From Bacteroidales bacterium M3 (GTDB lineage Bacteria; Bacteroidota; Bacteroidia; Bacteroidales; Muribaculaceae): a stretch of 19,675 nt of DNA. Under the pieces are notes generated by a model. It had not been told where the DNA came from and searched no databases. It saw only the letters and a program-made list of their open reading frames with translations. The DNA is taken from the NCBI GenBank assembly GCA_001689445.1, contig LUJN01000043.1, positions 14,025 through 33,699 on the forward strand. Reading direction: 5' to 3'. Position numbers and translations under genes: made by a program. This document shows, in pieces, positions 1-6,492 of this stretch (its first letter is position 1; every line of letters begins with the position of its first letter).

Positions 1-52
1 CCTTTGTCCTTATGTTCTTATGTCTTAAATCCGAATGTTCTTGTGTCGGAAT
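1..52. repeat. AT-rich tail with degenerate short repeats
   Basis: Short stretch downstream of the first minus-strand gene. It contains three imperfect copies of an ATGTTCTTATGTC-like unit on the plus strand (around 11, 17 and 34). No gene is visible. It may be the edge of a larger degenerate extragenic repeat that continues outside the window. Confidence 0.3.
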
Positions 53-1510
53 CTACAGGCGGAGGAGGCGGTGATTGACGATGTAGAGGCCGGGGGCGAG
101 GGGGATGGTGGTGGTGCCGGCGGGGGCGTCGATTGTGTGGAGGAGGACGCCCTGGAGGGTGTGGACCGTGACTGTGGCCGCAGTGGCGGCGGTGATGGTG
201 AGAATGCCGTTGGCGGCGGTGATGACAGGCGCGGCATCATCGGGATTGAGGTCGTCGATGCCGCTTTGCACGCGCTGCATGGAGATGAAGCCGGCGCGGA
301 GATTGACGGAGAACTTCACGTTGCCGCCGGGCCAGTTGAGTATACGCCAGCAGCCCTCCCCACCTTCAAAGAAGATGCCGCTGTAGGCACGCGTGAGGAT
401 GAAATCAACTGTCGTGCCATAAGGGTAGGCCGGGCCGTATGAGCCACGGTAGCCCCACCCGTTGAGTCGGTCGTAAAACCGGAAGGATAGCTCATCGGCG
501 GGCTCGGGAAACTCAAGGACGCCCTCGTATAAGGCACTCCCCGGCCCAGTGGCGGCAAGCGACCAATCCCGCAGGAGGTCAATATTGTCATGCACGGGGG
601 CAAGATTGCCATTCGGGTCGCCAATGAGGTATATCGCGGATGTCATCAAGGGGGCGTAAAACCGGACAGTCCCCTGACGTGTATCGACCGTGACGGTGAG
701 TTCACCACCCTCCCAATCGGGGAAGTTCCATCCCGAGGCGTCGTAAAACCATTCGTCGGCAATCAGGCACTCACTCATGCCGTGGGCATCAAAAGCCAGT
801 ACAGCCTCCCCCTCTGGGACAATAGCCACCAATGCATCTTCGGTCTCCTCCAACTCATGCAGTATCTTCAGGTCAAATCGTCCGGCAGGTATGTCGAAAC
901 GCCCTTCATACACCCCTTCCTGACCGTCGCGCTCATACAGGAACCATGGCTTGTAACGCTCGATGTTGGCCTGAACGGGCGGCTCCTCGATGTCGGCCGC
1001 GCCGAGTAGGCATAGGTAACGCAACCGGTGGGAGAGGTCGGTCGAGAGGGTGAGGGTCATGGAGTTGAGGTCGGCACGGAATGTCACCTCGGCGTCACGC
1101 GACCAGTTGACGAGCCATGAGAGGTCGTCAGAGCCTGCCGCAAGCGTAGATGTAGCCGTCCCCTCGCCATCAAAGAGCATGGAGGAGGCCGTGGTGAGGA
1201 AATTGGCCGCATCCCATCCGTCAAGACTCGTCACGAGACGGAAATATGTCACCCCGTCGTCAAACCGTGACGCGGGAATGACGAGCGTGCCCTCGTAGAC
1301 CCCGGGGGTTACCTCGGGGATAGCCCAGTCGCCGTAAAGCTCGACGTTTTCGGGGTCAGGTTCAAGGAAGTTGTTGAAGTCGCCCATCAGGTAGAGATAG
1401 CGCACGGTCTCCCCGGCCGGGCTATCGTCGGCATGGGCAACATAGGGTATAATCAGCATGATTGCGGGCAACATTAACGCCCACAGACGGGATAAAGGTC
1501 CTTTTTCCAT
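53..1510 (-). CDS. Secreted SusE/SusF-like protein with three repeated domains
   Basis: Predicted 485-aa exported protein, probably acting at the cell surface or outside the cell. Residues 1-27 form a signal peptide (basic start, hydrophobic 9-24, cut after AHA). Three copies of one domain follow, at about 37-155, 163-285 and 291-412. Each opens with a YLxLxGD/YLIGDPNGN-type strand, has a central 'Y-E-G-x-L-x-I-P' block and ends with 'W-x-G-G-x-x-x-F-x-V-x-L'. This layout resembles the starch-binding modules of SusE/SusF lipoproteins, but no lipobox cysteine is present, so carbohydrate binding is inference. Residues 427-485 form a T9SS-like C-terminal segment with PGLYIVN, but the end is LLRL instead of the KVAVR seen in the two upstream paralogs. 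The ORF extends 28 codons further upstream; the start at 1510 is chosen because it places the signal peptide at the N-terminus and follows a -7 element at 1541-1550. Confidence 0.75.
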   Translation of the reverse strand: MEKGPLSRLWALMLPAIMLIIPYVAHADDSPAGETVRYLYLMGDFNNFLEPDPENVELYGDWAIPEVTPGVYEGTLVIPASRFDDGVTYFRLVTSLDGWDAANFLTTASSMLFDGEGTATSTLAAGSDDLSWLVNWSRDAEVTFRADLNSMTLTLSTDLSHRLRYLCLLGAADIEEPPVQANIERYKPWFLYERDGQEGVYEGRFDIPAGRFDLKILHELEETEDALVAIVPEGEAVLAFDAHGMSECLIADEWFYDASGWNFPDWEGGELTVTVDTRQGTVRFYAPLMTSAIYLIGDPNGNLAPVHDNIDLLRDWSLAATGPGSALYEGVLEFPEPADELSFRFYDRLNGWGYRGSYGPAYPYGTTVDFILTRAYSGIFFEGGEGCWRILNWPGGNVKFSVNLRAGFISMQRVQSGIDDLNPDDAAPVITAANGILTITAATAATVTVHTLQGVLLHTIDAPAGTTTIPLAPGLYIVNHRLLRL

Positions 1511-1540
1511 TTGGATAATGCAGGTTATGGATTGATCACG

Positions 1541-1550
1541 TGCAAAGTTA
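1541..1550 (-). promoter_or_regulatory. Bacteroidetes-type -7 element for the three-domain secreted gene
   Basis: The minus strand reads TAACTTTGCA, matching TAnnTTTG, about 30 nt before the chosen start codon at 1510. It directly abuts the hairpin at 1552-1592, so the expected -33 position falls in the hairpin loop. No TTTG-like -33 element is visible. Confidence 0.5.
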
Positions 1551-1551
1551 A

Positions 1552-1592
1552 GCATAATAGGCGTGCGGTGGACTACCGCACGCCTATTATGC
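1552..1592 (-). terminator. Perfect 18-bp inverted repeat after the two-domain gene
   Basis: Left arm GCATAATAGGCGTGCGGT (1552-1569), loop GGACT (1570-1574), and an exact complementary right arm (1575-1592). It lies 50 nt after the stop of the minus-strand gene ending at 1642. There is no U-tract on the minus strand, so it could be a factor-dependent or processing hairpin rather than a classical intrinsic terminator. Confidence 0.6.
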
Positions 1593-1641
1593 ACATCAGA
1601 TTAAGTTTTATTACATTTTTTTACACTGTTCACTGCAAATA

Positions 1642-2679
1642 TTAGCGGACAGCGACTTTCAGGCCGTTGACGATGTAGACCCCGGCAGGAAGGGTTATCA
1701 CGGTGTCGCCGGCCTCAACATTCTCCATCTTGACGAGAGTGCCGCTCGGAGTGTAGACAGCAATCGTGGCATCCTTATCGGCAGTGACGAGTATTCCACC
1801 GTCAGTGGCGGCAATACAAGGAGAAGCCACTACAGCAATGACCTCGAGGCTTGTCTTGGGGTCTGTAATTGTCAGCGTGAGTTTGTCAAGGTCGAGCTTG
1901 AAATCAAGGTCGCCACCGGTCCACGTGGGAAGATCCCACATGCCGACACCCGAAAAGACCGGAGTTGTGGCTACACCGTCCTGAAGTACAAGCCCGGTGA
2001 CATCCGAAACTTCCTTATTGGTGCCAAGTGAGTTCTTGGAGGCATCCTCGTCGGAAGTGGAGTAGAACGCCGTGTAGAAGCGGAAGCGGTTAAATCCTGA
2101 AGGGATAGAAAGCGTACCTTCGTAAAGTTTGCGGCTATCATCAACACGCTGGAGCACATAAGCATCATCGCATTTCCATAAAGAGGGTGCACCAAACATG
2201 TAAATCTTAGTGATTTCCTCAACTTTGGAGTCGAGTTTAGCTGTGAATGTCATAGACTTTAGATTGACTGTGAATGTCACGTCCTTAGCCTCGGTCCAGC
2301 CTGTTAGCGTAATAGTCTTCCCATCGGCCTTTATAGGGGTAGTCGCGATATTCTGGGCATTAAACACCAAAGGAACGGTATATACCGTGCTCTCGCTGTT
2401 GTCGGCACCTATTTCGGTCTTAGTTGCCCCCTCATACTTGGCAATCTTTATAAACTGTGTAGGATTGCTTGAGTTTACGGGCATGAGAAACTTGCCCGTG
2501 AACTCACCGCTGCCGGCAGCGGTCTCGTTGAGTTGATAGGCTGCATCTTTCTCTGCCCATCCATTAAATGAGCCTACGAGATAGAGCTTGACATCGGCGG
2601 CACTCATCGTTGCAGCAGGGATAAGTGCCAGTAGCAGTGTTGCGGCGACAATCGCCTTCTTGAGTAGATTTTTCATCAT
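1642..2679 (-). CDS. Secreted SusE/SusF-like protein with two repeated domains
   Basis: Predicted 345-aa exported protein and the shortest of three adjacent paralogs. The signal peptide is residues 1-28 (MMKNLLKK basic start, AATLLLALIPAA core, likely cut near SAA). Domain 1 spans about 31-147 and opens with KLYLVGSFNGW, close to the classical SusE/SusF and glycogen-binding-like YLVGxFNGW motif. Domain 2 spans about 158-271 and ends with TWTGGDLDFKLDLDKLTLT. Residues 280-345 form a small beta-rich C-terminal domain ending GVYIVNGLKVAVR, similar to T9SS type A sorting signals; T9SS export is inference. The start is ambiguous between two adjacent ATGs (2679 and 2676). Glycan binding is plausible from the fold pattern but unproven, and no catalytic motif is seen. 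Confidence 0.78.
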   Translation of the reverse strand: MMKNLLKKAIVAATLLLALIPAATMSAADVKLYLVGSFNGWAEKDAAYQLNETAAGSGEFTGKFLMPVNSSNPTQFIKIAKYEGATKTEIGADNSESTVYTVPLVFNAQNIATTPIKADGKTITLTGWTEAKDVTFTVNLKSMTFTAKLDSKVEEITKIYMFGAPSLWKCDDAYVLQRVDDSRKLYEGTLSIPSGFNRFRFYTAFYSTSDEDASKNSLGTNKEVSDVTGLVLQDGVATTPVFSGVGMWDLPTWTGGDLDFKLDLDKLTLTITDPKTSLEVIAVVASPCIAATDGGILVTADKDATIAVYTPSGTLVKMENVEAGDTVITLPAGVYIVNGLKVAVR

Positions 2680-2716
2680 ACTGTTTACTTGATTTTATGT
2701 GACTAAAATGAGGTTT

Positions 2717-2728
2717 TGACAAAATTAC
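2717..2728 (-). promoter_or_regulatory. Possible -7 element for the two-domain secreted gene
   Basis: The minus strand contains TAATTTTG (TAnnTTTG match) about 40 nt upstream of the start at 2679. A TTTG lies further upstream, but at about 25 nt the spacing is too long for a good match, so the call is weak. Confidence 0.35.
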
Positions 2729-2882
2729 GCCATTATTTGCAACATTTTGCTACAAAATATCGAATTTAACTAAATTTAACCTCATCATAAGATCATTGCG
2801 TACTATTTAGACACATTCCAAATTGAGATAAATCTTGTGCGATCATGCAAGCCCACAGCCGAATCTGTAGTCGACACTTAAT

Positions 2883-2928
2883 AATCGGGCGATTGTGTGG
2901 GACGGTAACCCCACACAATCGCCCGATT
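2883..2928 (-). terminator. Perfect 19-bp inverted repeat after the five-domain gene
   Basis: Left arm AATCGGGCGATTGTGTGGG (2883-2901), 8-nt loop (2902-2909), exact complementary right arm (2910-2928). It sits 31 nt after the minus-strand stop at 2960. No U-tract follows. The rest of the 280-bp gap (2680-2959) is AT-rich, with only the probable promoter of the downstream gene and no ORF I can support. Confidence 0.6.
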
Positions 2929-2959
2929 GCTGATTATGACGTGTGTTTTCTATACCCGG

Positions 2960-5314
2960 TTAGCGGACAGCTACCTTCTGCCCGTTGACGATGTAGAATC
3001 CGGCGGGAAGGGCAATCACCGTGTCGCCGGCACCCACAGCCTGCTGTAGGACAAGTGCGCCCGTCACACTGTAGACGGCAACCTGCTGCGCAGCAGGGGC
3101 CGAGACTTTGATACCGCCGGCAACGGGGACAATGGAGGCTGCGGGGACGACATTGAGTCCAATGCCCGACGAGAGGTCGGTCACGGTCAGCGTATGGTCG
3201 TTGAGATCGACGCGGAATCTCAGGGTCGTGCCGCCATGGTAGCCCTCAAGAAGCCAGTTGCCAAGCCCCTGCTCTATGACATTTCCCTTTGCCACGCCAC
3301 CAACAAAGGGAGTCCCCTCGGCATAAAAATCGTTGTAATTGGAACCGAGGCTATAGTCACGAATCCAACCACGCAGGGCACGCATGAAGCGGAACTGAAT
3401 CCCATTGTCCTCCCATAGGTCAGAAGACGGAGTAAAGGCCTCAATAAAGAAGTCTCCCTCATAGACATTAGGTGCAATCATATCAAGGCTCCAATTGTTG
3501 TCGTAGTATTCTCGGTTAGCCTCACTGGGTGTCTTAAATTCTCTGTCGGCACCAATCAGATACATTCCAAGGTTCATCTTCACTTCGCTACTGAATGTAA
3601 CCTTGTTGTGCTTGGGATCGACCTTTATCGTTACTTCGCCCCCAGGCCAGTCAGCACTCGTCCAATAATTGCGTGTCGAGCCTACTGTGACAGTCTCGCA
3701 CGATACCTGGCAGCTGCCGGTCTTCCCATCCCACTCCAGCTCGACATCGCCGCCAACAGGGCAGACAGTGGGTGCACCGAGCCCGTCGGCAGTGAACCCG
3801 GGGATGAAATTAAGACGGAATTTACCTTCAGGGACATATACAGTCCCTGAATACCTCTTGGAATTCCTAGGGCTTTCCCACAATAATTTGTAGGCATACT
3901 CATTGCCCGGCAGCGGCTGCTCGGCGACAGCCTCATTGAGGTCGCCCATCACGGCAGTATAAGCCGTCGAATGAGAGGGGTCGGTGTCAAGCGAAAGGGT
4001 CATGCGGTTCATGTCAAAAGTGAATGACACATCGCCACCGGTCCAATTTGGCAGAAAGAAAGATGTACTCCCATCAAATTCCATGGGCACTTCCCCGTGT
4101 CCGGCAGAATCAAAGACTATCAGACCCTCCTTCTCGGTAGAGACATTCAGCCCGATACTCCATAGTTGATTCCAATCGACCAAAGCGTGGTGAATCCTCA
4201 TGTAGACATTCGGATTGTAAGTGTTGGCCGGGATATAAAAACTACCTTTATAGACATGGCTACCTGGAGCCGTCTCGTTGAGCGCCCAATCGGCATATAT
4301 TGAAGCGTTCTCAGGGGAGGGCTCCACCCAGCCGATACAGTCGGAAGCCAGATACACCTTATTGACAGCCTCGAGGTTGCGCATGTTGCCGTTCTCGCCA
4401 AAAAGCAGCTTGCCGCCGGGCCAATTGTTGAGCAACCATGAAGATTTCCCCTCGGAAACGATTGTGCGCGTATCGTAAACATCATTATCTGCGTTGTAGC
4501 CCATCTCATTGAAAAATATTCCGTCGGCACTCCACTCGACAACACGATCCTGGGGCACGACAGCATCCCAATTGCCGGTATAGGCTGAAGCCGGCCCCAT
4601 AGTCTGCACTGTCTCGCCATCGCCTACCAGCTTCCGGAGCAAGCGTATCTTGTGGTTGCCCGCAGGTAGGTCAAGCAATGCCGCCATATTATAGCCGCGT
4701 GTCGCCCATTGGCGCATTTGAGCTATATTGTCGTAGGTCGGGGCAATATCCTCGTTGAAGTCACCAACGAGATAATATACCGAACCATTGTCGATAAGCA
4801 GTTCATTCTCGTTGAGGTCAAGACGCAAGTAGGGATATGCCCCAAACAAGTCTTTGGAGCGGAAAGGCGCGATATCGACATTGTTGGCCAACTGGGTGTT
4901 AATCTTAATGAGCCCGTCATCGTTATATGTGTATTCGGTATCGTAGGACTCGTTTACGCCGATAACATTGTTGCGCAAGTGTGAGTCGTCAGCTGACGAT
5001 TGATTGAGTTTGGTATAAATCTTAAAGTAGTTGAACGACATACTAAATCCCATGGGGACATGCATACTTGGGTAGCCGGTGTAGATGTTGCTGCCGGGGG
5101 CGGTCTCAAAGAGGCGGTAGGGCTTCAGGGTCTCCTCATTTTCGGGGATTGCAAGGGGAGATGCCCATTGGGTGTTTGCGTCCTGATAGCCGCCGACGAC
5201 GTAGACGCAGCGGCGGTTGTCTTGCGTGGTGTCCTCGGCCCGCAAGGTGGCGGGTAGGAGGGCAAGCATAAGCAGAAGAACTAATGTTGCAGTGTGTTGT
5301 AGTGATTTTTTCAT
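2960..5314 (-). CDS. Large secreted SusE/SusF-like protein with five repeated domains
   Basis: Predicted 784-aa exported protein and the first-transcribed member of the three-paralog cluster. The signal peptide is residues 1-26 (MKKSLQHT, then LVLLLMLALLPA, cut near LRA). Five related domains lie at about 37-175, 179-314, 319-443, 450-577 and 583-712. They open with strands such as CVYVVGGY, YYLVGDFNED, KVYLASDCIGW, YTAVMGDLNE and GMYLIGAD. Domains 2-5 end in 'W-x-G-G' followed by a short amphipathic strand; domain 1 is the most divergent. Residues 715-784 form a C-terminal domain ending PAGFYIVNGQKVAVR, almost the same ending as the next paralog. The domain resembles SusE/SusF starch-binding modules, but no SusC/SusD pair is in the window and no lipobox is present. 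A surface glycan-binding or adhesin role is inference. Confidence 0.78.
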   Translation of the reverse strand: MKKSLQHTATLVLLLMLALLPATLRAEDTTQDNRRCVYVVGGYQDANTQWASPLAIPENEETLKPYRLFETAPGSNIYTGYPSMHVPMGFSMSFNYFKIYTKLNQSSADDSHLRNNVIGVNESYDTEYTYNDDGLIKINTQLANNVDIAPFRSKDLFGAYPYLRLDLNENELLIDNGSVYYLVGDFNEDIAPTYDNIAQMRQWATRGYNMAALLDLPAGNHKIRLLRKLVGDGETVQTMGPASAYTGNWDAVVPQDRVVEWSADGIFFNEMGYNADNDVYDTRTIVSEGKSSWLLNNWPGGKLLFGENGNMRNLEAVNKVYLASDCIGWVEPSPENASIYADWALNETAPGSHVYKGSFYIPANTYNPNVYMRIHHALVDWNQLWSIGLNVSTEKEGLIVFDSAGHGEVPMEFDGSTSFFLPNWTGGDVSFTFDMNRMTLSLDTDPSHSTAYTAVMGDLNEAVAEQPLPGNEYAYKLLWESPRNSKRYSGTVYVPEGKFRLNFIPGFTADGLGAPTVCPVGGDVELEWDGKTGSCQVSCETVTVGSTRNYWTSADWPGGEVTIKVDPKHNKVTFSSEVKMNLGMYLIGADREFKTPSEANREYYDNNWSLDMIAPNVYEGDFFIEAFTPSSDLWEDNGIQFRFMRALRGWIRDYSLGSNYNDFYAEGTPFVGGVAKGNVIEQGLGNWLLEGYHGGTTLRFRVDLNDHTLTVTDLSSGIGLNVVPAASIVPVAGGIKVSAPAAQQVAVYSVTGALVLQQAVGAGDTVIALPAGFYIVNGQKVAVR

Positions 5315-5358
5315 ATAGTTTTGGTATTAAAGTGTGTCAGGTGGGTTTAACATTATTT

Positions 5359-5397
5359 GCAAATATAAGCGCGTTTAAGGAATATTCACCCCCCCCC
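5359..5397 (-). promoter_or_regulatory. Promoter of the five-domain gene with a nine-base homopolymer at about -33
   Basis: The minus strand has TATATTTGC (5359-5367), a perfect TAnnTTTGC -7 element 45 nt before the start at 5314. A run of nine C on the plus strand (nine G on the minus strand) occupies 5389-5397, at or just upstream of where a -33 element would be. No TTTG -33 element is visible. The remaining gap (5315-5420) holds nothing else recognisable. Confidence 0.55.
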
Positions 5398-5420
5398 GTT
5401 TATTTTATTTATTTTTAACA

Positions 5421-5927
5421 TTACAAGAGATGACGGGAGAGGTTTGGCGGGAGAGTCGTGCCGCAAATGAGGGTGGCGACCGACTGCACGGCCTGAGTGG
5501 CGAGCGTCTCGTATCGGGTGGCGATGGCGTGGTCGGTGCCGGTAAATGCGATGTCGAGGGCCACCATGGCTATGGCATGGGTGACGGCGGCACAAAGGGT
5601 CGGCGCAAGGTCATGGCTCCACGAGCGGGGAGTGTAGAGCGAGAGGGTGAGTATCGTGTCGCCGTCGACCGCTTGCGACTCGGCGGCGCAGCCGAGAGCC
5701 GCAAGACCCGTCTCGTCGAGGGCGGCGACATGCCCCGCGAGCATCAGGGCGACACGGCAATAGGCATCGCGTATGAGGATATTGAGGGCGGGACGGCTAT
5801 CGCGACTCAAGACAGGCAACGGCTGCTTCCCCGCTCCATCAGCGAGGACGGAGCGCAGGGCTGAGGCGGCATAGATTTCACGGGCGATGGCATCGGTTGA
5901 GATGCCGAGGTTTACAGATGCTGTCAT
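5421..5927 (-). CDS. Small protein of the phage-like cassette, possible head/neck completion protein
   Basis: Predicted 168-aa soluble protein rich in alanine and leucine, mostly alpha-helical by eye, without signal peptide or clear TM segment. A recognisable block is SRDSRPALNILIRDAYCRVA (41-60), followed by a probable beta strand TILTLSLYTP (91-100) and two long helices. I do not recognise the family with certainty. The combination of a short N-terminal helix, an 'A-L-x-x-x-I-R-D-A-Y' helix and a central TLSL strand fits my recollection of small structural proteins next to Bacteroidales phage head genes, so a head-completion or neck role is a guess from context. It lies 24 bp after the 138-aa gene and is the last gene of the cassette before the unrelated secreted-protein cluster. 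Confidence 0.65.
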   Translation of the reverse strand: MTASVNLGISTDAIAREIYAASALRSVLADGAGKQPLPVLSRDSRPALNILIRDAYCRVALMLAGHVAALDETGLAALGCAAESQAVDGDTILTLSLYTPRSWSHDLAPTLCAAVTHAIAMVALDIAFTGTDHAIATRYETLATQAVQSVATLICGTTLPPNLSRHLL

Positions 5928-5951
5928 TTTTTAATAGGATTAAATCGGTTT

Positions 5952-6368
5952 TCAGATATGGCGATGATGGTGATGGCGGCGTGAGGCGGTGATTGATTGG
6001 GCAAGGCGCACACCGTAGGCCGGGGAGATGAAGAAGCGCGAGGCGCGTTCAAAAGCAAGGACGCGGGCAAGGGCAGTGTCATCGGTAAGCCACGGATTGC
6101 GGGCACGCAGGTCATCGACCTTGGCGAGTATCTCGTCCCATTGCGCCGCTACGGCACTATGCGGCGCCCCCACTCTCTCGCCACGGCGCAGGCGGCACAG
6201 CATTCTCATGCCGTGGAGATGGGACACATAGTAGCGCGGCGCGCCGGCGGCAATCGTGGCCTCGGCGATGGCGTTGACCGTGAGCGGCAGGTCATGGGGC
6301 CACCGGCGGAGGACCTGTTGGCGACATTCGAGGAAGTCGCTATCCCGTAATTCTTTAAGATTTAGCAT
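5952..6368 (-). CDS. 138-aa orphan protein of the phage-like cassette with a His-rich tail
   Basis: Predicted 138-aa cytosolic, mainly helical and basic protein. It begins MLNLKELRDSDFLECRQQVL and contains a RYYVSHLHGMRMLCRLRRGE segment (about 45-64) and two further helices. It ends RRHHHHRHI, an unusual His/Arg tail. No known catalytic motif is visible and I do not recognise the family. A clear -7 promoter element at 6416-6424 precedes it. It is followed after 24 bp by the 168-aa gene, so the pair probably forms one transcript separate from the portal-containing unit. A role in capsid assembly, DNA handling or regulation of the cassette is possible only by association. Confidence 0.7.
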   Translation of the reverse strand: MLNLKELRDSDFLECRQQVLRRWPHDLPLTVNAIAEATIAAGAPRYYVSHLHGMRMLCRLRRGERVGAPHSAVAAQWDEILAKVDDLRARNPWLTDDTALARVLAFERASRFFISPAYGVRLAQSITASRRHHHHRHI

Positions 6369-6390
6369 AGATGTCGTGTTAATTGTTTAT

Positions 6391-6406
6391 ATGGTAATTT
6401 TACCAT
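6391..6406 (-). promoter_or_regulatory. Operator-like palindrome in the leader of the 138-aa gene
   Basis: ATGGTAATTTTACCAT: 7-bp arms ATGGTAA/TTACCAT around TT. It overlaps a further inverted copy (ATGGTTA, 6404-6410). With the -7 element at 6416-6424, transcription should begin near 6409, placing this palindrome just downstream of the start site, a common operator position. Function is inference. Confidence 0.4.
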
Positions 6407-6424
6407 GGTTACAATGCAAATATA
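6407..6424 (-). promoter_or_regulatory. Promoter of the second cassette unit (138-aa and 168-aa genes)
   Basis: The minus strand reads TATATTTGC (6416-6424), an exact TAnnTTTGC -7 element, continuing directly into ATTGTAACC. The 14-nt block TTTGCATTGTAACC (6407-6420) is repeated exactly at the promoter of the first cassette unit (10482-10495). No convincing TTTG -33 element is seen. Confidence 0.6.
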
Positions 6425-6492
6425 CCTGCACACAGCGGTAACATACAGGCATATCAAGGTTAATAAAAGTGAATGACACACCCGCCGCGTCC

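Noticed and set aside
35..442. 135-aa plus-strand frame opposite the three-domain gene
   Set aside because: Low-complexity Gly/Asp/Val-rich antisense shadow of a well-supported secreted protein.
590..1009. 139-aa plus-strand frame
   Set aside because: Antisense to the three-domain gene, with no recognisable domain or promoter.
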